DNA of 64,000 bases from Linanthus parryae (lineage: Eukaryota > Streptophyta > Magnoliopsida > Ericales > Polemoniaceae), in the NCBI GenBank assembly GCA_023055425.1, contig JALGPY010000008.1:7078501-7142500 (forward strand). The letters are read 5' to 3'. Position numbers and translations under genes: made by a program. Below the pieces are notes generated by a model, which did not search any database, was not told where the DNA came from, and saw nothing but the letters and a program-made list of their open reading frames with translations. This document shows, in pieces, positions 10,604-21,633 of the stretch. Positions within the stretch are counted from its first letter, which is position 1. Each line of letters begins with the position of its first letter.

Positions 10604-13216
10604 TCATATGCGATAGCATTTCTTCCCGTTGGCGTAGAAGCTCTCTATCTCCTTGCCCTCAGGGTCGTGCTTTGCGATCCTCTTCAGAGTGTACACACTC
10701 TTGCGATGATATGCGATGCGCGGCGCCTCTTCGTGGGTAGGCGGCTTTTCTTTGGTGTCTCCCCTTGTCACCATCACACCTGCAGGTGACTGGTCCTTGA
10801 TGTCCTCCCAGAGAGGTAAAGGAGTAGGGTTGAATGGTCCGGGTGTTTGCTCGTCCGCCATCTCGGTGAACCACACCGCCTCGCTGAGATGCGCTTCGTC
10901 CAAGTTGAACGGGTTAGTTGAGGCCGGTATCTCGACAATCCTGTCGTTCCAGATAGCTTTCATCACCTGGTGAGCCGTTGAAGGGATTGCGTCAAAGCGA
11001 TGAATCCAGGCCCGACCTATGATCATGTGGTATGTGGTGTTCGCGTCTATGACATAGAACTTCGCCGAGCACTTGATTTTGCCGATCTGAACGCCCAGGC
11101 GGATCCACCCGATCGTCATTCTGGAATCGCTTCCGAATCCCACCAGCGGGGACGGACGCTTGACTACCTTGTGCTCGGGGATCCCTGCTAGCTTCAGTGT
11201 GTGGAGTGGAACAACATTGACCGCTGCTCCTCCATCGACGAATGCTCGCTTGAATTCGACGCCGTTGATGATGGCGGTCACGTATAGGGGCCTCTGGTGG
11301 CTCGCATCTGTCTTTTTGTCGCTGGCAGAAAAGGTCATAATCTTTTCTGTGGAACGGGATGCCCTGACGACTTTCCCGTTGGAGATCACGAGGTCCTCTT
11401 CGTAGTCCTCCGCTACCCTTAAGATTGCTTTTGTCATGTCAGCTCGACATTTTTCGGAGAAGTTCATCTCGTTGAAGAATCTGTCGAAGCCGTGCGACCC
11501 TTTCATGCGGTCGGCACGCTCATCTTCCGTATCCATGTTGTAGTCTTCATCTTCATGGACTTCAGCAACGATGGGCAGACCATCCTCTGCGACTTCTTCC
11601 AAGTCCACTATCGAGATCATGGCGACCTCTTTGCCTTTTGAGCCTGAATCCGTATGGGCAGGCAGCGGGTTGTTGCGCACATCCTTCCGATGGTCGCTGA
11701 CGATGAGTTCGCCGCTCTTCATCTTCTGATCGAGCGTGAATCTAAGCTTCTTACACTCGGCCGTGGGGTGCATGACCTTTCCGTGGTATTCGCACCACTT
11801 AGGGTCCCTTGTCATCTCCTTGGAGGGTGCTTTCTCGAGCGGTGGTAGGACGCCGTCCTTACGCCACTGTCTGCAGAGATCGCTTGCTTCCTCCACCGAG
11901 CATGGCAGAGGCGGTGCATCGAAGTTTGCAGCCTTTGCTTGCTTCTGGGGCGAAACTGTGTTGACCTCAGCTTCGCGTCCCCGCTTGTAGCCAAATCTGC
12001 CGATCTTGTAGGTGGTGCCGCTCGCAGGTCGTTCTGGAGCGCTCTTCTTTCTCTGTCTCTCGACAATAGGCTCGATGTTCATCGTGCACTCGATAAGCTT
12101 TGAAAACGTAGGCGTTTGCAAATTGATCAGCATGCTTTTGTATTCGTCTCGCATGCACTGCAGGCATATCTCTACGAGCCGGCTTTCGAGCATTGGATCC
12201 TTGCACTCCAAGGATTTCGCTCTGAATTTCTTGATGAAAGTGATTCCATCTTCCTCGCGTTTCTGATACATCCGTGAGAGGTGGATCATCGTCACCTTTT
12301 CTTCCATCTGGAAGAACTTGGTATAGAACTTCTGGACCATGTCGTCCCAAGTTTTCACAGATCCGGCCTCCAATGTTCGGTACCATTTGTATGCTACATT
12401 CCCAAGAGTTTTTGGGAATTCCCGCATCAGCAGTTTGGGATCGGCTCCGTATGGACCCATGACATCGATGAAACGCATGACATGCTCATGAGCGTTTCCA
12501 TTGACGTCCTCGAACTTGTCCCATTTGGGAGCCTTGTACCCCGCCGGGTTAGGCATGAGATAGATCTCTCGCGGGATGGGTGGATCGTTGTCTAGCTTCG
12601 GGATGATGGTATCCGCGAACGACTGATGAGCTAGGATGGAGTCCACGCGCTTCTGCAAAGACGTCATGCATTCTGGAATGCTTCCCTCGGTAGTTGACGG
12701 AGGGGTTGCCGTAGGCGGTGGCGACACATATGCTGCCGGAGGATTGGGAGTGTATTGGCTACCCGCGTTTCTCCAAATCGTCGCTAGTGGAGGCAGAGTG
12801 TACTGCAAAGTTGGGTTAGACGCCAAAGCCGTGGGCTGAGAGGCGTGAGCGGCAGGGGGTAGCATTCGCGCCGTTGACCCTTGGACCGAAGGCAGCTGCG
12901 CGGCTGATGGTGGAGTTTGCAGATGAGGGTTGGGAGGTGTGGCCGACACTCCCAATCCTGGAGCGGTAGGGGTTCCTCCTCCCTGGGGGATAGCGGCGGC
13001 AGGTGGAGGATTTGGCGCAAGAGTGCCCAGAACGGCCAAGATCCGTTCTAACTGCGCGGACTGAGACTTGAGAGCTTTCGCCTGGCTTTGGACAGTGGCG
13101 TCCAAAGACTCTAAAGTTGGCGCCTCGCCGGGAGTCGTCGGAGTACGGCGAGCCTCGTCTCCCGAGGGAGTTTCAGTGGAAGGAGAGCGGTTGCTGACAT
13201 CGTCCTCCTGAGACAT
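10604..13216 (-). CDS. Tat gag-protease polyprotein
   Basis: 870 residues, starting at an ATG only 41 nt from the LTR edge. A Pro/Ala-rich N-terminal third is followed by the retrotransposon gag core (FEDVNGNAHEHVMRFIDVMG, LGNVAYKWYRTLEAGSVKTW, FYTKFFQMEEKVTMIHLSRM). A zinc-knuckle-like C-x2-H-x5-H-x4-C (CEYHGKVMHPTAEC) is next. An aspartic protease domain begins near residue 655, with DGGAAVNVVP as the active-site block and IIGRAWIHRF as the second conserved loop. DGG replaces the textbook DSG/DTG, as seen in Tat proteases. The stop is TGA at 10604-10606; the frame beyond it stays open into RT, so this may be a mutated or read-through stop. Confidence 0.88.
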   Translation of the reverse strand: MSQEDDVSNRSPSTETPSGDEARRTPTTPGEAPTLESLDATVQSQAKALKSQSAQLERILAVLGTLAPNPPPAAAIPQGGGTPTAPGLGVSATPPNPHLQTPPSAAQLPSVQGSTARMLPPAAHASQPTALASNPTLQYTLPPLATIWRNAGSQYTPNPPAAYVSPPPTATPPSTTEGSIPECMTSLQKRVDSILAHQSFADTIIPKLDNDPPIPREIYLMPNPAGYKAPKWDKFEDVNGNAHEHVMRFIDVMGPYGADPKLLMREFPKTLGNVAYKWYRTLEAGSVKTWDDMVQKFYTKFFQMEEKVTMIHLSRMYQKREEDGITFIKKFRAKSLECKDPMLESRLVEICLQCMRDEYKSMLINLQTPTFSKLIECTMNIEPIVERQRKKSAPERPASGTTYKIGRFGYKRGREAEVNTVSPQKQAKAANFDAPPLPCSVEEASDLCRQWRKDGVLPPLEKAPSKEMTRDPKWCEYHGKVMHPTAECKKLRFTLDQKMKSGELIVSDHRKDVRNNPLPAHTDSGSKGKEVAMISIVDLEEVAEDGLPIVAEVHEDEDYNMDTEDERADRMKGSHGFDRFFNEMNFSEKCRADMTKAILRVAEDYEEDLVISNGKVVRASRSTEKIMTFSASDKKTDASHQRPLYVTAIINGVEFKRAFVDGGAAVNVVPLHTLKLAGIPEHKVVKRPSPLVGFGSDSRMTIGWIRLGVQIGKIKCSAKFYVIDANTTYHMIIGRAWIHRFDAIPSTAHQVMKAIWNDRIVEIPASTNPFNLDEAHLSEAVWFTEMADEQTPGPFNPTPLPLWEDIKDQSPAGVMVTRGDTKEKPPTHEEAPRIAYHRKSVYTLKRIAKHDPEGKEIESFYANGKKCYRI

Positions 13217-13236
13217 GGTTGCTTTTGCTGGTAAGT

Positions 13237-13254
13237 TTCACGTCGGGTTCACCA
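13237..13254 (-). other. Candidate primer binding site of the Tat element
   Basis: Read on the minus strand, TGGTGAACCCGACGTGAA begins 3 nt inside the LTR edge and ends about 20 nt before the gag ATG. The position and the leading TGG (pairing with tRNA CCA) fit a PBS. I could not assign the tRNA with confidence. Confidence 0.6.
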
Positions 13255-13257
13255 AAA

Positions 13258-13963
13258 TGTGCACAAGAGATTCCGGCGGGGAGACCTCCGTGTACACCGT
13301 ACGTAGTGGATCAGGGATCGCACAGGAAGAATAGGGGTGTGTGTAGGGAGAGAGTAAGTCAGTAGCAATGTCTGAGAGAGAGACAGAGGTTTGGCAGAGC
13401 TTCCGCGTATGGCAGTGTTGTTCTCTTTTGTATGGAAAGGTTAACGATATATATATACTGGAGAACGTGACCGTTGTAGTGTGGTTAATGCGCCCATTAA
13501 TGGCGGCTTAATTAGCTTAACCGTAACGGCACGTTCGTCCGAGTATATAGGAACCGTTAGAGCACGTGGTGCGCGAGTACCGGAACCGTTACGAGGTTGA
13601 CCGGGTGTGACCGGATTGACCGGGTTTGACCGGATTGACCGGGTCTAGGGAGCTCGTGCCATAGATCTCTCAAAACAGTTACTAAAGGTCGCGCGCGGGC
13701 TTGGCTCGCACGCGACAGGGCTTACCCTAGCCTCCAAACCACAAAGTCCCTACAAGTCCCGTGCGGTGGTATGCGAGGGCTCTGTCTCGCATCCCCCACA
13801 TGGATCAGCTCGGCTGGTGATCCTGTGTGTGTGGAGCACAATATGGTGTGCTGGATGGTCGCCACGTGGCCTAGATCTGCCATGTCATAAAGCAGTATCT
13901 ACATTCGTTTAGTTCATTTAATTTTATTTCAAAAAATATTCACCCTGGTTTTTGGGCGTGACA
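13258..13963 (-). repeat. 5' LTR of the Tat element (706 bp)
   Basis: On the minus strand it starts TGTCACGCCCAAAAACC and ends TGTGCACA, giving TG..CA borders. It directly precedes the PBS candidate and gag. A run TATATATATA at 13448-13457, downstream of U3 on that strand, is a plausible TATA box. At 13596-13649 there are about five short repeats of TTGACCGGRT (read on the plus strand). The partner LTR is outside the window, so the borders rest on motif and position. Confidence 0.75.
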
Positions 13964-16266
13964 GCCTCCAAAATCAAAACCAAAATCAGCGACATATGGA
14001 TCTGCCTTGAGGAGAAGAACGTATGAAGAGGAAGACTCCAGAAGATGATTCAACCACATAAAAGATGAAGAACAAATAAAGAAGACGAAGAAGAACATAT
14101 GAAGAGGAGAAGAAGATATGCACTTTATACCATTCTGGAATGATAATTTCACAACAAATCCGTCAAACCCTCACCACCGGCGTGGACTCCACCGCCTCAA
14201 TAAGCTTCCTCCATCGAACCCTTACCCGATCTGTGGGTAGATGAAGAGAGAGGGAAATAGAATTAGCAAAAGAGGAGAGAGGGAGAGAGATGAAGAGAGA
14301 CAAAGACAGAGAGTACTTGCCAGATCCTCCGCGCCGCTGCTCGCCATAGCCTTCGTTCGCCTTCGATCTGCGGAAGACGAAGAGAGATGAAGAGAGACAG
14401 AGATGGAGGTGGCGGCGGCGGTGTCTCACCGTCCGCCTCTCTCTCTCTCTCTCCCTCTTCTCTCCCTCCCTTCCCCTTACTGTTGGAATAGATGCCCTAG
14501 AGGCAATCTAATATTTAGTATGAACATTGTTATTGTCTAGAATATTCATTTATTATATATTGTGACATTTAATATAATGAAGTCCTTAGATACAATGTGT
14601 TGTTTATCTTAAATATCCCTAGTCCACTATATGGATTAATATGACGATCAAATATAGACTAGTATGTGGGTAGATTGATATGGAGATATCAAGTCTAACA
14701 CATTGGTATGCATTAGGAGTAATGGCATACTGGATTGACCCACAACGAGAAGGGTACATTAGATTATGTTCAAGTCACAATCGCTTCTCGTAGTGCTAAT
14801 TATATTGCAATCCTTAGACTTGAAGTCACTAGATACTCTAGTTGTGAAATATCGTGCTTTGATGTTATCAAACATTACACCGTAACTGGGTAATCATAAA
14901 GATAGCTATCGGGCATGATAGGAAGCAAGCTTAGAGATCGTAGTGATGTAGAGAGGATTTGGAGATAAATCAATATGGAAGTAAATATCTACGGCCACTC
15001 GAGGGATCAGGCTTATTGAATGTCTGGCTAGACTCAGATCAATCATTATGGAGATATTGATGTTATCTCCTCGCATAAGCACATTCCCAGGATCGAGGAA
15101 CTATGGATTGGATATACGAGTGTGACTATTTATGTCTCGTGTCCAATCCGGATATGGAGACAAAGGGATAGTGCAATATGAGATATTGGGCACAAGAGGT
15201 TTGTCGGGATCACTGACTATTTCTATTAGTTGGGTGGCATGGATGTGTTGCTAGACACCGCTCCATGTTAGTAATAAGTTACTACCAACTAAGTAGAAAC
15301 CTATGGGGTCACACGTCAAATAGAGTAGAACTAGATTTGTATTAATTAATATGATTAATTAATAAGAAGGATCATTGTGCAACACCTTGCAAACTTAGTA
15401 GGACTAATATGCAAGGAAGGGACTAATCCAAGTTAATGTAGAACTAGGAGGGACCTTTATGTAGTTAAAAAGGAGTTGTTGGACTATATAAAGGATTCTA
15501 TAGCTTCCTTCCCACTAATGTTATTAGACATAACACAAGAGAGTGGGAGAGAGCAAAAGAGAGAGCAAGAACAAGCTAGAGGCGTCCGCCCCTAGCCGTC
15601 TGCCCCCCCTTTCCCGTCGGCTCAAAGAGAAGGCCGAACCCTCTCTTCTTCCTTTGGTTGCTTGATTCCTTCTTCCCTCTTCCTCCGGTCCAAGCTAGCA
15701 CTTGATAAGGAAGAATCTAGATCTCACCTATAGACGTGGATCAACCATAGAGACGAGGACAATATTATTCGCGTGATCTCCCAAACCAAAAGGTACACAG
15801 CTACTATGTCCCTTATCATGTTATGACGTCTCTTCCTGTGATCCTTGGTGGGCTTTGAGTAGGATTAAATTTTTGTTATTCCGCTGCGTTACCTACGTCA
15901 ATACACAACACTTACTTCGATCTGCTAGAAGTCCAGAACAACTCTCGTTCTCTCTCTCCCTCCCTTCACCTTCTCCGTTCTGTGTTCTTCAGCCTCCCCC
16001 CTCTCTCTCTCTTCTCTCTCGGCTAAGATGAAGAACACGAGAGAGGATAAGAAATGAGAGGATGGGAAATGAGAGAGGATGTCCAAATCTGATGATGATA
16101 TTTTGTTGTTACCCACAATTAGGTTTGGGCGTAATTAATATTGGTGTTTTCTTCATAAAAAGGGTAAGATCTTCACGTAAAAAATGTCCATATAAGGAAA
16201 GTTTGAAGAAACGGGTGGGACGTCCCAATAAGGATATTTTGAAAAAAACGGGTGGGACGGAGGGAG
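13964..16266. mobile_element. Right part of a Stowaway/mariner-like element, interrupted by a solo LTR
   Basis: The right end GGGACGGAGGGAG|TA (16254-16268) matches the TIR of the neighbouring mariner-like element. It has a subterminal GGGACGTCCC palindrome at 16218 and two copies of a GGGTGGGAC-containing motif. The left end is lost, presumably through the Tat insertion. The interior (13964-14475, 15916-16100) is CT/GA-rich and on the minus strand looks like a 5' leader with small open frames; I do not recognise a product. Confidence 0.5.
14481..15910 (+). mobile_element. Solo LTR of an Angela/BARE-like Ty1/copia element
   Basis: It begins TGTTGGAATAGATGCCCTAG, closely similar to the start of Angela/BARE LTRs, and ends TACACAACA. 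TGTTG and CAACA form perfect inverted ends. It is flanked by a perfect 5-bp target duplication CTTAC (14476-14480 and 15911-15915). A TATA box TATATAAAG lies at 15485-15493. No internal domain or second LTR adjoins it, so it is a solo LTR left by LTR-LTR recombination. Length 1430 bp. Confidence 0.93.
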
Positions 16267-16494
16267 TACTTAAAAGCTTAGTATTTTGATAAATGACTTA
16301 AAAAAAATAGTGGAAATAATTTTTTTTTTTTAATAAAAGAAAGATAATGATTTCATATCATTTTAAATAGTTAGATTTCTGGAATACGACTAAAATTGTG
16401 GAATCGAGGAAGTAATAAATATTTCACAATGCAGGTACACACATCTTGGTTGTCACACTTGCTACACAGTGTTGCATGTACTCCCACACACTTA
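16267..16494. other. Short AT-rich spacer between two mariner-like ends
   Basis: Contains a T/A-rich run at 16310-16345. No gene or repeat is recognised. Confidence 0.4.
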
Positions 16495-16976
16495 CTCCCT
16501 CCGTCCCATGAGGTAGTTCAAAAAATTCTGGAGTTGCTTTATTGAAAACAGGTTGAAAAGTCTTTTATGCCCCTGTCAGTTTCATTGAATTACGTGGTGG
16601 GATCCTAGTCAGCACATGAATTAGCAAATCTGCTAATTATTCCCACCAAATTGAAACATCAAAAAATACAAACTTCCTTCCAATTCACAGCAGTGTAATC
16701 CCACACATTTACTAGCATAGTTTCATTACATAATCCAGGGGCTTAATAAAACTGATCCAAAGTCACAAAAATTTACGAACCCAGTTGAGAGAGAAAAAGG
16801 GAGAGAAAATGTTGAAGAAGTTAACAGAGCATTAAAGCTCCACCATTTCTGCACCATTTCTGGTAGCAGGACTTCACCATTTCTGCAGGAGCATTGAAGC
16901 TTCTGCTTACTCACCATTCTGCTGCAAATTCTTCCACATCATCAAGTCCATTATCTCCAAATTTCTTATGCAAAAA

Positions 16977-17630
16977 TTGATAATGTAGATTATGTCAAAG
17001 TAATAGCATTACAATTAGCACACTTCAACCACAAATTCAAACATTAAATTACATGCTTTGACTATCTCAGATTGTTAAAAACATTGCATTGACTGCAGTT
17101 GTAGTTTAAGTCAATTGTAGGAGCATCACTGATCGTAACACTAACAACTTGGAACATGCATCTACAATAAAAAAATTTCACAGTATTGGAACATGAAGTG
17201 ATGTGCTTCATATCATCACAGAGATGTATTGAATCATGCTTATAAGTGACTGTGAATCGTGTTTTTAAGTGATGTGAATCATGTACTAGGCTCTTGCTAG
17301 TAAAGGTTTCTCTCAGAATTCGCAGTCACTAACATGTCTAATGTTTGCAAAACTTGATAATGTGATCATGTCAAAGTACTAGCATTACAATTAGCACACT
17401 TCAACCACAAATTGAAACATTAAACTACATGCTTTGACTGTCTCAGATTGTTATACACATCACATTGACTCCAGTTGTAGTTTAAGTCAATTGTAGGAGC
17501 ATCACGTATTGTAACACTAAGAACTTTGAACATGCATCTACAATAAACAAAGTTCACAGTATTGGATCATGAAGTGATGTGTTTTATATCATCACATTGA
17601 TGTATTGAATCATGCTTTTAATGTGAAGCA
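16977..17630. repeat. Direct duplication (~270 bp, offset 377 bp) in the MLE left arm
   Basis: The segment beginning TTGATAATGT at 16977 recurs at 17354 and stays alignable through AATCATGCTTWTAA, with scattered substitutions. It is non-coding. Confidence 0.75.
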
Positions 17631-17699
17631 AATATAGCAGCTTCCAAATCCACAGTTGGAAGATGGAAGGGGAAAGGAGATTTAAGATCATGTACTAGT

Positions 17700-18218
17700 G
17701 TAGTTAAACCTCTTCTGAACCATCATCACATGTTGAAGAGATTGAAATTTTGCATCAAGGCACTGTACATGAATATCACAGGTGCCATAAAGTTCAAGCC
17801 GATGGACCACATTGTACACATTGATGAAAAATAGTTCTACCTGAAGCAACTAATAGAGAGGTTCATACTGCTATCACATGAGATCACATCACACAGAACT
17901 GCAAATTCAAAGGCATTTATACCAAAGTTGATGTTCATGTGTGCAGTTAGCAGACCCATTTTTGGAGAAAATGGTGAACTACTATGGGATAGCAGACTTG
18001 GTATATGGCCATTTGTTGAAGAATAAGAAGCTCAAAAGAATTCTGTATACAGACCAAGGGGAACACTAGAGTTGAGGCCAGTTCCATCAATTAACAAAAC
18101 AGTTACCAGAGACATGATCATTGGTCAAATAATACCATCAATCAAGAGGAATTGGCATGGCTGTCTATCAAAAAACATCAAGATACAACAGGATAATGCA
18201 CTTTGCCATGTATCAGAT
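17700..18218 (+). pseudogene. MLE transposase pseudogene, N-proximal and catalytic part
   Basis: Conceptual translation gives the mariner catalytic region: MDHIVHIDEK (first Asp), AFIPKLMFMCAVSRP, IWPFVEE, RPRGTLELRP, INKTVTRDMIIGQIIPSIK and IKIQQDNALCHV (second Asp). There are at least two in-frame stops, one replacing the conserved Trp just after HIDEK and another after FVEE. The reading breaks at 18218, where chromovirus A begins, and resumes at 41090. The N-terminal DNA-binding part is not recognisable in the left arm. Once a cut-and-paste transposase, now inactive. Confidence 0.85.
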
Positions 18219-19945
18219 TGTAATACCCCGTTTATCTAGTAGGGGTAAAACAGTCATTTTAGAAGCATAATAATAATTAATTTGGTAAAATAATATTTTA
18301 ATAAATCTTTGAGTTTAGTTTGTCAAAAGTTTTAGAATAATATTAGAGTAATAGTTAATAATTAATTCGTAGTTGTTTTACAAATTTTAGTTAGTTTTAA
18401 TTTATAGCGCGTGTCCAACTACCGCGATAATTGCTAGACTTGCCACACCCAATCACCCAACCACATAGTACACCACCCACACCCAATTACTACCAACAAA
18501 TATTATTTAAATTGAAATGTTTTGTTTCCAGCAAGCTTTCTCATCTTCTTCTCCAACACGATTCACCATCACCGCCTCACACCACCTTCGGGAAGACTCT
18601 CCAACCACCATCACCGCCCCTGTCACATCACTCCTACTTGGAGCCCAAGTAAACCCACCTATATAAGCAGCTCCCCAGCCACCTCCTCCCACCAGCAGCC
18701 ACCAACTAAACCACCACCTCCCTCATCACCATCGTCAACATCAACATCACCACCATCATCTCTCTCTCTCTCTCTCTCATTCTCTCCCTCCCTCTCTGTT
18801 CTCTGATCTCATCAGAACAGAGTAGAAGCAGTAGCAGCCACTACCACGACCACCATTTCCGCCGTCGGACAAACACCGAAGAAAACCCACTTCACTCTCT
18901 CTCATCCCCGTTGCCTTACCCGAGCCCTCTGATCGATTTTGGGCTCATCCTCGACCTGAGCAGAGCCCAAGGAAGCAGCCCTAGCAGCAGCAAAAGCCAC
19001 AACCACCGGCGACCTCCATTGTTGCCGGCCAAAGCTTCGGCCGAACACCCCCCAAGCCCCGCAGCAGCACCCAGTCCACTTCTCTGCTTCCAGACGACTC
19101 TTAGGGCCTTGACCAACTCACTAGGAGCCTCAAACCAGGCTGGGAAAGCCATTAGAGCCGACAACCAAGGTCCAACTCCGACGACTCCGACGTCGAGCTT
19201 CGACCCGACCCATTTCTTAGCAATTTCCGGCCATTTTTGGCCTAGGTACGTCTTATACCTTCTGATTAGTTGTTATATGTTGCTAAAATTGAAGTTTGAT
19301 AGCTTGAATCATAGTAGTATTGAAGAAACTAAAGTTGTTGTAGAAGGGGGGTAAAAGTGTAGTTTATGAAAACTGTTAAAACATGACTTAGGGGTGCTGT
19401 TTGTAATTTCAGAAACTGTAGGGGCTGTTAGTATACTATATTAATCTTGTTTTGGTGGCTAGTTGAGGAATTTGTGGACTTTTGATACGAATGGGAGTTT
19501 ATGTGTCTTTTACTTAAACTTGTCACTTTTCGCTAAAAATAAAAATAATAATTTCGGAATAAAAATAATTTCTAAAAATAATAGTTTTCATTCTCGTTTT
19601 GGAAAAGTAAATTTGGGTATTAAAATAGCATGCGGTTTGTTCGTTAAAAATTATGTAAGAAATATTTTTAGTTAAACTTTTAATAAATATTGTTAAATAA
19701 ATATTGTTAAAACACTTAGATGTTTAATACTTGTAAATTGGGTATTTTTCTAGGTTTTAAATATTGTTTTGTTGTGGTTAGTATTTAGTAAAAGTTATCT
19801 CTTTAAAATTAAAGAGTTTTAAATATTGTTTAAATAATTATAGAAATAATAATATGTCTTTTTCATAAAATAAATTAGTTTTGTTTTCACTTCTATATCA
19901 AGTATTTTATAAAGTAATTCCTCTAATTAGTTAGGCACTTTTAGC

Positions 19946-20046
<101 letters not shown>

Positions 20047-20274
20047 GCAATAATAATAGTCGTTTAAATATAAACACGGGGTTTTATAATAGAAGATTAT
20101 AAAGAAATAAAATGTTAGGAAAAGATTAGCTAGAGGGGTTGGGTAGTAATAAAAGAGAATATTAAGACGTGTAGTATTTTGTTGGATTATTTGTTAACGT
20201 AAAAGTTACGGGTTGTAGGTGACGGTTTGTAGGCCCGAGACATTTCTAGAACGTGCTAGTGCTACGGAAGTAAG

Positions 20275-20940
20275 GTAAGTAACATGCCAAGCGTTGAGCC
20301 TAGCTTCCTTCGTGTCTTAATATGACTTTTATTTCTTGTCTCAAAATACATTTTATTTGGTTATTCATTTACTTGTTTTATCTGAAGTTTCCTTCTATTT
20401 CAAAGAAGTTTTTATTTGAAGTTGTCACATGATTAATAATAATTCGTAATTAACGTAAAGTGGAAAGAGTTGTGCGGGAGAAGCTTATTATTATTGTCGT
20501 GTTGACTTCGGTCACTCGACCAGAGATCAGATTTTATTTTAACCCGGTCGCAACCTGCCGGGTCGCTCCATGTACTCACATCTCTGGCCGCAAGAAGTCT
20601 TAGGGGGCTGCCGGCAGTTAAGGTCATGGTTGCTAGTGATAGATTAGTAGTTCCTTCCCCGTATCAACAAAGCTAATAAAACAGTTCTGGTTGAGTTTTT
20701 GAAAGGAAAGAAGAAGAGATTGAGGAATATAATCCCTGTGTGGAAGAGATATTAAGATAAGAAGAATTTTATAAGAGTTCCTACTTTATTGAATTCTTCC
20801 TTTACAAGTTTTATTCCTCCTGTTTTATTGCAAATAATAAATTTAAGCTTCATCTTCTGTTTTACATGTTTGGGTGTTTCTTACTCAGTCTTTCGTACTG
20901 ACTTTTGAAAACTGCGGTTCCTGTTTCCTTCCCACCGCAG
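20275..20940 (+). other. Intron-like interval inside LTR A
   Basis: A strong donor AAG|GTAAGT (20275) and a strong acceptor, the pyrimidine run CCTTCCCACCGCAG| (20940), bound 666 bp. The same pair is present in the LTR of chromovirus B at 29630-30353, although the sequence between the conserved blocks has diverged. This is a prediction; the blocks may instead be conserved for another reason. Confidence 0.4.
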
Positions 20941-21189
20941 GCTTAGAAGCAGGAGGCTATGGCGAAGCTGGGTACGGGACTCACGTGTAGTGTTAGGTAG
21001 CAAGCATGATGATGTATAGCTTTTGGAATCACTTATGTAACGTTTAGTGACTTTCAGACGTTTAATGTTGTATAATAAATAATTACTTTTGGAGTGTTAT
21101 GTTTTGATTCCCGCCGTTACGTTTAGCAGCGCCCTCCTGGGCTTTTCGGTTCGGAACGGAAGGCTTGGGAAACCACTGGCTGTTGTAGG

Positions 21190-21201
21190 TGGTATCAGAG
21201 C
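21190..21201 (+). other. PBS of chromovirus A (tRNA-Met type)
   Basis: TGGTATCAGAGC lies 2 nt after the LTR edge. This is the standard plant methionine-tRNA primer site of chromoviruses and Copia elements. Confidence 0.9.
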
Positions 21202-21633
21202 AGGCAGTCCATAAAAAGGAAATTTAAAACCTGTAGGGCAACTAAAATTGGACATAGGGCAAGATAATTAAAATTGGATAAGCCGTTGGGGTTACGGGTA
21301 GTCTGGGTCTTGATTTCTCCCACCCACCCACATCCTGATTTTCAACCTTATGTGTTCTGAGAAATGCATATTTTTGCTGATCTTTATGAGAAGGAGATAG
21401 AATCTAACTTGCACAAGATGCACTTTCTTGATTAGCTGAGTTATGCAGATATGAGCCTTATGTGCCTTTATTGCAAAATTGTTATTTCCATGCGTGTTAG
21501 TTTATGTGATAATGTTAGATATATTAATTGCGAAATATGATTATTGAAGTTCCCTCGACCCTAACCAAGGATACCGTAGGATGTGACTAATAGACCGTTC
21601 CATTACCACTTTAGGAAAGTTTGACCAGGATAG

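Larger units (their letters stand above)
1..13963 (-). mobile_element. Tat-lineage Ty3/gypsy LTR retrotransposon, partial
   Basis: The element reads right to left: LTR (13258-13963), primer-binding candidate, gag-protease, RT-RNase H, archaeal-type RNase H with integrase, then a long non-pol 3' region holding tandem repeats and an antisense spliced gene. The RNase H added after RT-RNase H, the order protease-RT-RH-aRH-INT, and a long 3' region with extra antisense coding sequence are hallmarks of the Tat group (Ogre, Retand, Grande and relatives). The 3' LTR is not seen and should lie left of the window, so the element exceeds 14 kb. The flank right of the LTR is GCCTC; its partner repeat would be outside the window. 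Confidence 0.88.

Noticed and set aside
18911..19354. 147-residue open frame in LTR A
   Set aside because: Low-complexity leader of the LTR; in the second LTR copy the corresponding region is interrupted by chromovirus B and altered.
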